Source: JBEIGE01 sp040382055
GTDB lineage: Bacteria; Pseudomonadota; Gammaproteobacteria; Burkholderiales; Burkholderiaceae_C
Assembly: GCA_040382055.1 (NCBI GenBank)
Contig: JBEIGE010000044.1
Location: forward strand, 1-15,796
Reading direction: 5' to 3'
Length of the DNA: 15,796 bases
In this document: positions 6,531-14,041 of the stretch, piece by piece
Position numbering within the stretch: position 1 is the first letter of the stretch
How the letters are laid out: the number at the start of each line of letters is the position of its first letter
Translations under genes and position numbers: made by a program
The notes under the pieces: generated by a model
Told to the model about the DNA's origin: nothing
Databases searched by the model: none
The model's input: the letters and a program-made list of their open reading frames with translations, nothing else

Positions 6531-7421
6531 ATGAAAAAAGAAACCCTGGGGCTGTGGCTGGGCGTATTGGGCGTGGCCGTTTTTGCGGTGACCTTGCCCA
6601 TGACTCGGCTGGCCACCGGAACCGAGGACGCGCCGCAGCTTTCGCCCTGGTTTGTCACCTTTGCCCGCGCCGTGATTGCGGGTGCCTTGTCCGGTGTATT
6701 TTTGTTTTTAACCCGCTCGCCGCTGCCCACCCGCAGCCAGCGCAAACCCTTGTTTCTGGCCATGTTGGGCAATGCCTTGGTTTTTCCGCTGCTGCTGGGT
6801 CTGGCCTTGCGCCAGGTGTCTTCAGGCCATGCGGCCGTGTTTACAGCGCTCACGCCCCTGGCCACTGCCGCGGTAGCCGCCGTGGTATTGCACCAGCGCG
6901 CTCACTGGGGCTTTTGGGCTTGTGCGGTTTTGGGCAGTGCGCTGGTGGTGGTGTTTTCACTCTTTCGCGCCTCCATGCAAGGCCCGGGGTTTAGCCTCGA
7001 AATCGCCGATGTGTTGCTACTGGGTGCAGTCTTGGCAGGTGCCGTTGGTTATGTTTACGGAGCACAAATAACGGCAGAACTGGGCGCAGAACGCGTGATC
7101 TGCTGGGTTTGCGTCATGGCTTTGCCGTTGACCATTCCCGGAACCCTGTTGAACTGGCCCGAGCGGCCCATCAGTCTTCAGGCCTGGGGCGGTCTGGCGT
7201 ATGTGGGGGTTTTTTCCATGTGGGTGGGGTTTTTCGCCTGGTACCGTGGTTTGGCCATGGGCGGTGCGCTGAGGGTTAGCCAAACGCAGCTGCTGCAGCC
7301 TTTTCTCAGCATTCTTGCGGCTGTGCCCTTGTTGGGTGAGCCCTTGGAGGCCGTAACCCTGATTTTTGCGTTGGGCGTTGTCTTAACCGTGTTTGCAGGC
7401 AAACGCCTGGCGTCCGCATAG
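6531..7421 (+). CDS. EamA-family (DMT) membrane exporter
   Basis: 296 residues from the ATG at 6531; a GTG two codons upstream (6525) is the alternative. It is almost entirely hydrophobic with about ten transmembrane segments in two homologous halves (about 8-140 and 155-293), the standard layout of the drug/metabolite transporter superfamily. Typical features are the first helix ending VTLPMTRLA, FVTFARAV in helix 2, HAAVFTALTPL in helix 4, and SQTQLLQPFLSILAAVPLLGEPL in the ninth to tenth helix region, with the conserved Gly-Glu. The substrate cannot be told; relatives export amino acids or other metabolites. Leader sequence upstream is A/G-rich with only a weak ribosome site. Confidence 0.92.
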   Translation: MKKETLGLWLGVLGVAVFAVTLPMTRLATGTEDAPQLSPWFVTFARAVIAGALSGVFLFLTRSPLPTRSQRKPLFLAMLGNALVFPLLLGLALRQVSSGHAAVFTALTPLATAAVAAVVLHQRAHWGFWACAVLGSALVVVFSLFRASMQGPGFSLEIADVLLLGAVLAGAVGYVYGAQITAELGAERVICWVCVMALPLTIPGTLLNWPERPISLQAWGGLAYVGVFSMWVGFFAWYRGLAMGGALRVSQTQLLQPFLSILAAVPLLGEPLEAVTLIFALGVVLTVFAGKRLASA

Positions 7422-7491
7422 GTGGTATCAAGAATGTCTGCCACTTGGTCAGAGGACTAAGATCAGCTCTGTAGATCAAAAGGGCTATGCC

Positions 7492-7974
7492 ATGAATACT
7501 GTTTCAAATCATCACGCGGATTCCTCTGCAGGGCTGACCACAGCCCCGGTCTTATCGGCCGATGTGACGGCCCGCCTAAACGCCTTGTTGGAGGCCGAGC
7601 GGGCCGGAGCCAAGGTGCTGGCGATTTTTCAGAAAGACACCACTTTGCAGCCTGAGGTGCGCGCGTTTGTGGATTTTTTGCAAAAAGATGAAGGCCACAA
7701 TGCGGTGGTTCTTTTCAAAACCATCAAGCGCCTGGGTGGCGAGCCTTCCAATATCACCGGGGCTTTTGTCGAGAAAATTCTGGCTATTGAAGGGCTGGCC
7801 CCGCAACTCCAGTTTCTCAATCAGGGGCAAAGTTGGGTGGCGCGAAAAATCAACGAGGTGTTACCGCTGGTGCACGAGCCGCAGGCCAAGGAAATGCTGC
7901 AGGCCATGAGTCAGTCGCATGTGGACAACATCAAGGCCTGCGAGGCGCTTCTGGCAGCGCATTTTTCAGCCTAG
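7492..7974 (+). CDS. Ferritin-like DUF6306-type protein
   Basis: 160-residue, all-helical soluble protein. The start at 7492 (AAAAGGG about 10 bases upstream) is preferred over an upstream in-frame alternative because homology-like sequence begins at about residue 22 and the upstream codons look non-coding. Motifs LLEAERAGAKVL (33-44), KDEGHNAVV (65-73) and a later QSHVDNIKA (141-149) give Glu34/36, Glu67, His69 and His143, spaced as for a four-helix bundle with a possible di-metal site. This matches my recollection of the DUF6306 family. Role unknown, perhaps metal or stress related. It ends 28 bases before the convergent molybdenum-enzyme gene, with no obvious terminator between. Confidence 0.75.
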   Translation: MNTVSNHHADSSAGLTTAPVLSADVTARLNALLEAERAGAKVLAIFQKDTTLQPEVRAFVDFLQKDEGHNAVVLFKTIKRLGGEPSNITGAFVEKILAIEGLAPQLQFLNQGQSWVARKINEVLPLVHEPQAKEMLQAMSQSHVDNIKACEALLAAHFSA

Positions 7975-8002
7975 TCACGTCTGTCTGGACAATCCCTGCC
8001 AA

Positions 8003-10462
8003 TTACTCAATATGGCCCAAGGCCCGCAGAATTTTCTCGGGTGTCACGGGTTGTGACCACACCTCGGCTTGCAAGGGCCGCAAAGCATCATTGATGGCAT
8101 TGACCACTGCGCCGGGCGCACCAGCAGTGCCCGCTTCACCGGCACCTTTGGCACCCAGCACCGAACTGCGCGTGGGTGTTTCCACGTGCGCAACCACAAT
8201 ATCGGGCATCTCACCGGCCATCGGAACCAGGTAGTCGGCCATGCTGCCGTTCTTCATCAGACCTGCATCGTCGTACAGGCACTCTTCAAACAGTGCGCCG
8301 CCTATGCCCTGAACAATGGCACCCCGAATTTGCTCATCCACCAGCATGGGGTTGATCACGCGGCCGCAGTCTTCCACAGCCCAGTGTTTGAGCAGTTTGA
8401 CAAAACCGGTTTCGGTGTCCACTTCCACATACGAGGCCTGCACCCCGTTGGTAAAAATAAACGGGTAATCCCGCTGCGCATAGTGACGCGTGACCATCAG
8501 CTCCGAGGTAAAGCCGGCTGGCAGTGTGTCGGGCCGGTAGTAGGCCACCCGGCCAAGCTCATGTAAAGGCAACAGCGTTTCACCTGTGGTGATATCAATA
8601 ACGCCACCATTTTTAACATCCAGGCTGGCTGCTTCACGCTTGAGAATGGCCTCGGCCACTTTAAGAATATTGACCCGCAAGGCCAGCCCCGCCTGCAGCA
8701 CGGCTTCGCCGCCTATGCCTGCCCCGCGTGAGGCCCAGGTACCGCCGCCATAGGGAACGGTTTCGGTGTCACCCGTGATGAGTCTGACCTGGCTCATGGG
8801 CACACCGATGGCATCGGCTGCGATTTGGGTGAAGATGGCTTCATTGCCCTGGCCCTGTTCACCCACACTCACCATGACAGCCACGCTGCCTGCGGGCTCA
8901 AGCCGGGCTGTTGCACCGTCCTGGGCGGAAATGCGTGCGCCACCCACACCGTAAAACGCTGCACCGGGGTTGGTGAGCTCGATCAGCGTGGCAAAACCTA
9001 TGCCCCGGTAAATGCCTTGTTTGCGCAGGCTGGCCTGCTCGGCGCGCAGTGCCGGGTAGTCCATCAGCGCCTCAATCTTGCGCAGGCAGGCTTCGTGTGA
9101 CAGTACTTCGAGTTTGATGCCCGAAGCGCCTGTAGCTGGGTAGGCGTCATCCGGGATGACATTGCGCTGGCGCATCAGCAGCGGGTCCATGCCCAGCTTG
9201 GCGGCAGCCAGATCGACCAGTCCTTCGGTGACGGCGCAGGCAATCGGGTGGCCCACGCCACGGTACTGGCAGGTGGGGGTTTTATTCAGGAACACCACAT
9301 TGAGCTTGGCCCGGTAGGCCTTGTGTTTGTAGGGACCGCCGGTCAGGTTGACGACCTGATTGCCTTCTATGCCGCTGGTGCGCGGGAACATGGAAAACGG
9401 CCCGATGCCGGTGACATCATCGATCTCAAAAGCCAGGATGTCACCGTCTTTGTTGGCCGCAATACGGCCCTTGATGCGGTGTTCGCGTGCATGAATGTCG
9501 CTGGTGAAAGATTCCAGCCGGTCGGCAACAAACTTGACCGGGCGTTTGAGCAGGATAGAGATGGCGACGGTGGCAAAGTCGTCCGGGTAGGCGTGCACCT
9601 TGATGCCGAATGAGCCGCCTACGTCTTTGCAGATCACACGCACGCTGGATTCGGGCAGGTCGAACTGGCGCGAATACAGGTCTTGCATCATGTGCGGCGC
9701 CTGCTGGGAGTGGTACACGGTGAGCTGGCCCGAGGCCGGGTTGTAGTCGGCAATCTGGCAACGCGGCTCCAGCGTCACACCGGTGTGGCGGCCAAAGTCG
9801 AAAGTGGCTTCTGCGACCACGGCCGCGCTGGCAAAGGCTTCATCGACCCCACCGGTGTCAAGGCTTCGGGTAAAGCACAGGTTGTCACCAAGTTCGGGGT
9901 GTATGACAGGCGTTGCAGGGTCCAAAGCCGTGTTCATGTCCAGCGCAGCAGGCAGTGCCTCCCACTCCACCTGCACATACTGCAGGGCGTCTTCGGCTTG
10001 CGCGCGGGTCTTGGCGACCACAGCCACCACGGGTTCGCCTTGCCAGCAGGCACGGTCGATGGCCATGGGGTACTGAGGCGCAGATTTGATACCGGCCAGG
10101 TGGGTGAGGGTGGCCACCCAGGGTTTGCAGATGGTGGCCAGGTCTTTGCCGTCATAGACCGCCAAGACGCCTGGCATCATGCGTGCGAAATCGCGTTCGA
10201 TGCTGACGATACGGGCATGCGCAGCAGGCGAACGCCAGAACACCACATGGCCCATGCGCGGCAATTCCAGATCGTCCACATACTGGCCACGTCCTTCGGT
10301 CAAACGCTCGATATTGGGCCGGGGGATCGCCTGTCCGATGTGGCGAGCGTCTTTCATCGGCCCGGTCATGGGCGGTGCATGTGGGGTGAGCGGTGCCTCA
10401 GCACGCGCTAACAAGGCTTTATTCAGGGACTCTTGCAGTTGGCGGTTTTCCGGGGCGTTCAT
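8003..10462 (-). CDS. Molybdenum hydroxylase large subunit (xanthine dehydrogenase family)
   Basis: 819-residue molybdopterin-cytosine-dinucleotide-binding catalytic subunit; full length. It hydroxylates a ring or aldehyde carbon with water-derived oxygen, passing electrons to the partner subunits. Order: family N-terminal domain about 40-165, first Mo-cofactor domain about 185-425 with VGGSFG (281-286) and the substrate-site loop CQYRGVGHP (398-406), second cofactor domain about 450-720, and the catalytic Glu776 in GAGEAGTAG. The loop differs from AYXCSFR of form I CO dehydrogenase and from AYRGAGR of form II enzymes, so the substrate is unlikely to be CO. Its ATG overlaps the stop of the 2Fe-2S subunit by four bases. 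Together with the FAD subunit this makes the usual L-M-S enzyme. Substrate unknown; the neighbouring flavin monooxygenase points to an N-heteroaromatic. Confidence 0.93.
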   Translation of the reverse strand: MNAPENRQLQESLNKALLARAEAPLTPHAPPMTGPMKDARHIGQAIPRPNIERLTEGRGQYVDDLELPRMGHVVFWRSPAAHARIVSIERDFARMMPGVLAVYDGKDLATICKPWVATLTHLAGIKSAPQYPMAIDRACWQGEPVVAVVAKTRAQAEDALQYVQVEWEALPAALDMNTALDPATPVIHPELGDNLCFTRSLDTGGVDEAFASAAVVAEATFDFGRHTGVTLEPRCQIADYNPASGQLTVYHSQQAPHMMQDLYSRQFDLPESSVRVICKDVGGSFGIKVHAYPDDFATVAISILLKRPVKFVADRLESFTSDIHAREHRIKGRIAANKDGDILAFEIDDVTGIGPFSMFPRTSGIEGNQVVNLTGGPYKHKAYRAKLNVVFLNKTPTCQYRGVGHPIACAVTEGLVDLAAAKLGMDPLLMRQRNVIPDDAYPATGASGIKLEVLSHEACLRKIEALMDYPALRAEQASLRKQGIYRGIGFATLIELTNPGAAFYGVGGARISAQDGATARLEPAGSVAVMVSVGEQGQGNEAIFTQIAADAIGVPMSQVRLITGDTETVPYGGGTWASRGAGIGGEAVLQAGLALRVNILKVAEAILKREAASLDVKNGGVIDITTGETLLPLHELGRVAYYRPDTLPAGFTSELMVTRHYAQRDYPFIFTNGVQASYVEVDTETGFVKLLKHWAVEDCGRVINPMLVDEQIRGAIVQGIGGALFEECLYDDAGLMKNGSMADYLVPMAGEMPDIVVAHVETPTRSSVLGAKGAGEAGTAGAPGAVVNAINDALRPLQAEVWSQPVTPEKILRALGHIE

Positions 10463-11007
10463 GCGGCGGCTCCCTGCTGGCTGGTTTGGGTGGGGTTGGT
10501 AAGACGCTGGGCCTGCACATCACAAATGGCGTCCACGATGGCCTGATAACCGGTGCAGCGGCAGTAGTTGCCGGACATCCATTCACGGATTTCAGCGCGG
10601 TTGGCCTGAGGTTTTTTGTCCAGCAACTCACTGGCAGCCATGAGCATGCCGGAGGTGCAGAATCCGCATTGCAAGGCATTGTGTTTGACAAAGGCTTTTT
10701 GCAGGTCACGAATCACGCCTGTCTCCGTCAGGCCTTCTATGGTGTCCACCCGATGTCCGTCGGCCTGCACGGCCAGCACCAGACAGCCCCGCACAATATT
10801 GCCATCCACACGAACCGTGCAGGCGCCGCACACACCGTGTTCACAACCCAGATGCGAACCTTTGAGGCCCAGGCCTTCACGCAAAAAATCAATCAGGTGT
10901 GTGCGGGGTTGAACCTGATGCTGAGCCAGACTGCCATTAACGGTGATGCTCACCGCTTGGGGTCCGGTGTCGAGCTCGTCTGGGAAAGGGGGCTTTGAAT
11001 GGGTCAT
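10459..11007 (-). CDS. Molybdenum hydroxylase 2Fe-2S subunit
   Basis: 182-residue small subunit that relays electrons between the Mo site and FAD. The plant-ferredoxin-like N-terminal cluster is bound by C55, C60, C63 and C75 (GCEHGVCGACT), and the C-terminal helical domain binds the second cluster by C114, C117, C149 and C151 (QCGFC, YCRCTGY). All eight cysteines are in place, so the subunit should be functional. It lies 29 bases after the FAD subunit and overlaps the large subunit by four bases, giving M-S-L gene order. An N-terminal extension of about 17 residues precedes the domain. Confidence 0.95.
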   Translation of the reverse strand: MTHSKPPFPDELDTGPQAVSITVNGSLAQHQVQPRTHLIDFLREGLGLKGSHLGCEHGVCGACTVRVDGNIVRGCLVLAVQADGHRVDTIEGLTETGVIRDLQKAFVKHNALQCGFCTSGMLMAASELLDKKPQANRAEIREWMSGNYCRCTGYQAIVDAICDVQAQRLTNPTQTSQQGAAA

Positions 11008-11036
11008 GGTGATGCTCTAGAAATTCAGGCAGCGTT

Positions 11037-11918
11037 CTAGCTGGCGTGTGGCGCAGTGGATTGGGGTTGGCGAAGTGAAAGCAGTGCACGCTTGAGCATG
11101 ACCCCGGCAAGGTGCAGTTTGGCAGCTGCGCTGTGCGTCAGGTCGGCTTCGGGCTGCAGTTCTGCGCGCAGGGTCTGCAGGGCTTGGGCCAACAATGCAT
11201 CAGACCAGGGCTGTCCTTCCAGAACTTGTTCCGTTGCAACGGAACGCTCGGGCTTGGTGGCAATACCCAGCCAGGCCAGGCGGACATGGTTGAAGGTTTC
11301 TCCCTGTGCGCGAGCGCTGGCAGCAATGCCCACCACCGCGTAGTCGCCGTGACGTCGCGCCAGCTCATCAAACGCATGGCGTTGCAGGGCTTGGCCTATG
11401 GGAATTTCGCAGGCAACAATGATTTCATCGGGTCTCATGGCGGTGGTGTAAAGACCTGTGAAAAAGTCTTGCGCAGCAATACGGCGCTCGCCTTGCTTGC
11501 TACGGGTGATGACCACACCATCCAGAGCCAGCAGGCAGGCCGGCCACTCTGCAGCCGGGTCGCCATAGGCGATCGAGCCACCGAAAGTGCCAAGGTTGCG
11601 TATGGCGCGATGAGCAATATGCGGAGCAGCTATGGCCATCAAAGGGGCGTGTTGCGCAATCAGCCCGGAGGCTTCAATCTCGCTGTGCGTGACCATGGCG
11701 CCGATGCGCAGCACTTGCCCGTTAAGACGCAAACCTTTGAGTTCCTGGATTGACTGCATGTCAATCAGGATCGCCGGTTCAGACAGACGCATGTTCAGGG
11801 TGGCCATCAGGGTTTGTCCGCCGGCGAGCAAGCGGGCGTCGTCGCCGTGGCGTTCAAGCAGCGCCAAAACTTCGGAAACATGATGAGGTCGCGCGTAGGA
11901 AAAAGCAGGTGCTTTCAT
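11037..11918 (-). CDS. Molybdenum hydroxylase FAD-binding medium subunit
   Basis: 293-residue flavoprotein subunit that takes electrons from the 2Fe-2S centres. The PCMH-type FAD fold is clear: LAGGQTL at 31-37 and RNLGTFGGSIAYGDPAAEWP at 107-126 (the family's TxGGS flavin loop, here TFGGS), with a C-terminal CO-dehydrogenase-flavoprotein domain after about 180. Length is normal for the family. It is first of the three enzyme subunit genes and is 89 bases downstream of the CoxG-like gene; that gap shows no obvious promoter. No strong ribosome site; GAGA lies about 9 bases upstream of the ATG. Confidence 0.94.
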   Translation of the reverse strand: MKAPAFSYARPHHVSEVLALLERHGDDARLLAGGQTLMATLNMRLSEPAILIDMQSIQELKGLRLNGQVLRIGAMVTHSEIEASGLIAQHAPLMAIAAPHIAHRAIRNLGTFGGSIAYGDPAAEWPACLLALDGVVITRSKQGERRIAAQDFFTGLYTTAMRPDEIIVACEIPIGQALQRHAFDELARRHGDYAVVGIAASARAQGETFNHVRLAWLGIATKPERSVATEQVLEGQPWSDALLAQALQTLRAELQPEADLTHSAAAKLHLAGVMLKRALLSLRQPQSTAPHAS

Positions 11919-12007
11919 GGGGGTGTCTCGGGCTTAAACGGAATAAGAAATTTTCAAAACGAGGTTCAGCGGTGATGGCGGTTGTGGGGTAGGGGGCGCT
12001 GTCCGGG

Positions 12008-12673
12008 CTAACGCAGCCCGTGTGAGCCGATCCACACGCCCAGTGCGGTAGCCGCGCAACCCGCAAAAAACCACAGCAACCTTGATTTTTCATTGTCAAG
12101 CCAGTGACCTTGCGAAGCGTGATGCGGCGCGCCTTGATCAGGCTTGACGGCGCTTGCGGTTGCACTGATACCGGTCTGAGGTGCCAAGCCCGCAGTGGCC
12201 GATGACATGTCCGGTGACTGCAGCTCCTCTGCATCTGGCGTCATGTGGCTTTTCAGGGCATTGAAAAACAGGCCTGCCAATTGCTTGGCTGACGCGTCAA
12301 TCATGCGCCCGCCAATCTGCCCAAGCTTGCCTGCGACTGAAGCTTGAGCCGTGTAGTCGAGTTGGGTGCTTTCGCCCTGCGCAGTGAGCGTGACGACGGA
12401 GCTGCCTTTGGCAAATCCAGCGCTGCCGCCTGAGCCTTCAAAGTTCAAGGTGTAGCCCTGCAGGGGGCGCACATCGGTCATCTTGACCTTGCCAACAAAA
12501 TTGGCACGCACAGGGCCGAGCTTGAGCATGACCCGCGCGTGTAATTCTTCCGGTGAAATCCGACGCACTTCCTCACAACCAGGAATACAGGCGCGCAGCA
12601 CCTCGGGGTCGTTTAAGGCTTGCCAGACCTGATCGGGAGGGGCGGGGAGGGTCACGCTGCCTTGCAATTCCAT
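12008..12673 (-). CDS. CoxG-like SRPBCC protein with C-terminal membrane anchor
   Basis: 221 residues. The first 145 form an SRPBCC/START-type lipid- or ligand-binding fold of the CO dehydrogenase subunit G family: GSVTLPAPPDQVW, ACIPGCEEV at 28-36, and AGKLGQIGGRMIDASAKQLA near 114-133. After a Pro/Ala/Ser-rich linker (about 150-195) there is a single transmembrane helix at about 198-217, ending in a short SHGLR tail. In characterised CO dehydrogenase systems CoxG attaches the enzyme to the membrane and helps deliver electrons to quinone; a similar role here is likely. It is the first gene of the minus-strand operon, with AAGGA about 10 bases before the ATG. Confidence 0.88.
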   Translation of the reverse strand: MELQGSVTLPAPPDQVWQALNDPEVLRACIPGCEEVRRISPEELHARVMLKLGPVRANFVGKVKMTDVRPLQGYTLNFEGSGGSAGFAKGSSVVTLTAQGESTQLDYTAQASVAGKLGQIGGRMIDASAKQLAGLFFNALKSHMTPDAEELQSPDMSSATAGLAPQTGISATASAVKPDQGAPHHASQGHWLDNEKSRLLWFFAGCAATALGVWIGSHGLR

Positions 12674-12797
12674 GGGGTCAGTCCTTGCGGTTCAAAAAAG
12701 GTTGAATAAAAGTTAATCGTCGCGGCTTGGGGTTTGTCCGGATTCGCAGCTTATTGACCAAGCGTTAAATTAGGTGCTAATGTCGATCAAAGATTGA
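12674..12797. promoter_or_regulatory. Divergent intergenic control region
   Basis: 124 bases between the minus-strand molybdenum hydroxylase operon and the plus-strand tetR operon. It is more A/T-rich than its surroundings. The plus-strand promoter is clear (separate entry); I could not place a convincing minus-strand promoter, though the TTTTATT run near 12710 may contain its -10. Confidence 0.6.
12754..12783 (+). promoter_or_regulatory. Promoter of the TetR operon with overlapping candidate operator
   Basis: TTGACC (12754-12759), an 18-base spacer and TAATGT (12778-12783) make a plausible sigma70 promoter; the transcript would start near 12790, a few bases before the tetR ATG. A perfect inverted repeat, ATTAG-GTG-CTAAT (12769-12781), overlaps the -10 box, placed where a TetR-type repressor would block transcription. 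Confidence 0.5.
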
Positions 12798-13589
12798 ATG
12801 TCTTCCATCCGTAAAAACCCTGCTTGCGCAAATTCAGACACGTTCAAGATCCCGCGACGGCGCTTGCCCGCGGCAGCTCGCGAGCAAATGATTGTGGATG
12901 GTGCTGTCAAGTTTTTCTCTGAACACGGACTTGGTGGGCAGTTGCGCGATCTCGCCAGGGGCTTGGGCATTACGCATACCCTGATGTACCACTACTTTCC
13001 GACCAAGCAGGCCTTGATCGAGCGGGTCTATGCGGATTTGTTCGAAGGTCGTTGGCGTCCGGAGTGGCAACTTTTGCTCGATGATCCCAAGCTCGACGTG
13101 CATAGCAAGTTAACCCGCTTTTATTGCGAGTATGCCAAGGTCATTCTGGAGCGTGACTGGGTGCGTGTGTTTGTTTTCTCCGGCCTCAGCGATCGGTACA
13201 TCACTGACAGGTATTTTGCTTTGCTGGGTGAAAAACTCTTCCCCCGTCTGGTGCGTGAAAGCCGCCGCCACCAAGGAATAGCCCTTGGCAATGAGCAGCC
13301 GACCGACCGCGAAATGGAAGCCATCATGGGGCTGCACGGCAGCATCTTTTACATGGGGGTGCGTCGTTGGGTTTATGGGCATGTCAAGAATGACCAGCTG
13401 ATAGACAAAACGACTGACAAAGTCCAGCAGGTCTTTGACGAAGAGGTCATTGCGGACAGGGTCCGGGCCTATCTGATTTCCTTGGAGCCGCCCAGCCCTT
13501 CCAGCGTGCCAGTCAGAGCAAATCACACGCCGCTTTCACTAAGTACATTGCCCATAGTCAAGGAGCTCACGTCATGGCCATTTCACTGA
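12798..13589 (+). CDS. TetR-family transcriptional regulator
   Basis: 263 residues. The DNA-binding domain is at about 24-90: REQMIVDGAVKFFSEHG, then LRDLARGLGITHTLMYHYFPTKQALIERV, a textbook TetR helix-turn-helix. The rest is the helical ligand-binding and dimer domain. The protein is longer than the usual 200-220 residues, with a basic 20-residue N-terminal tail and a C-terminal Pro/Ser-rich tail from about 231 that runs 16 bases into the next gene. Diverging from the molybdenum hydroxylase operon and leading the plus-strand operon, it probably controls both, with a pathway intermediate as the inducer. The start is the only ATG before the domain; its ribosome site is weak. Confidence 0.92.
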   Translation: MSSIRKNPACANSDTFKIPRRRLPAAAREQMIVDGAVKFFSEHGLGGQLRDLARGLGITHTLMYHYFPTKQALIERVYADLFEGRWRPEWQLLLDDPKLDVHSKLTRFYCEYAKVILERDWVRVFVFSGLSDRYITDRYFALLGEKLFPRLVRESRRHQGIALGNEQPTDREMEAIMGLHGSIFYMGVRRWVYGHVKNDQLIDKTTDKVQQVFDEEVIADRVRAYLISLEPPSPSSVPVRANHTPLSLSTLPIVKELTSWPFH

Positions 13590-14041
13590 ATCACTTCTCT
13601 ATCCGGACAACGAATCTGGATGCAACCCGGGTCTTTTACGAAGATGTGCTGGGCCTGACGGTCGGGCCTCGTCCGCCTTTTCCATTCCCTGGCCTGTGGC
13701 TTTACAACGGTGATCATGCCAACTATGCCAATGCCATGGTTCACGTGATCGGCATCGATCCCAATGATCCAGAAGGTCTGAAAAAGTACCTGGGTGATCG
13801 CGATGTCGCGTCCTTGCACGGCACAGGAGCTGTTGACCATATTGCCCTGGCCATCACAGGCCTGCAGGACATGGTTGATCGCCTCGCCAGACTGGGGGTG
13901 CCGTGCCGTGAGCGAACCGTCCCGGTGCTGGAATTGCATCAGTTATTCCTGGACGACCCCAGTGGGGTTGTCATTGAACTGAACTATCCTGCCCATGAGC
14001 AAGCAGCGCGTGCGGCAAAGCTCGCCGGAGTTGCTGCCTGA
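13574..14041 (+). CDS. VOC-superfamily metalloprotein (glyoxalase/dioxygenase-like)
   Basis: 155 residues forming two beta-alpha-beta-beta-beta modules. Putative metal ligands stand at the standard positions: H7 (NHFSI), H57 (MVHVIG), H89 (VDHIAL) and E135 (VIELNY). Such proteins act as lyases, isomerases, epimerases or ring-cleavage dioxygenases; with a His-x-His-Glu set, a lyase or isomerase-like role is as likely as ring cleavage. The start has AAGGAG 9 bases upstream, which supports it although it lies inside the tetR 3' end. Its TGA shares one base with the ATG of the monooxygenase (TGATG), so the two should be translated together and probably act in one pathway. Confidence 0.88.
   Translation: MAISLNHFSIRTTNLDATRVFYEDVLGLTVGPRPPFPFPGLWLYNGDHANYANAMVHVIGIDPNDPEGLKKYLGDRDVASLHGTGAVDHIALAITGLQDMVDRLARLGVPCRERTVPVLELHQLFLDDPSGVVIELNYPAHEQAARAAKLAGVAA

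Noticed and set aside
7393..7491. Upstream in-frame extension of the ferritin-like gene
   Set aside because: It would overlap the end of the exporter gene and lacks a ribosome site; the ATG at 7492 is better placed.
7975..8002. Bidirectional terminator between convergent genes
   Set aside because: The 28-base gap has no stem-loop or U-tract that I can see.
9683..10411. Long open frame of 242 codons opposite the Mo subunit gene
   Set aside because: Shadow of a strongly supported catalytic subunit; the translation has no recognisable domain.
8003..12673. Aerobic CO dehydrogenase (coxMSL) operon
   Set aside because: Subunit types match, but the active-site loop lacks the AYXCSFR cysteine signature, and the gene order M-S-L with a flavin monooxygenase nearby argues for another substrate; cox names were therefore not assigned.
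12780..12797. Five-codon upstream open frame ending directly before the tetR ATG
   Set aside because: It overlaps the predicted -10 box, so it would not be in the transcript, and it has no ribosome site.
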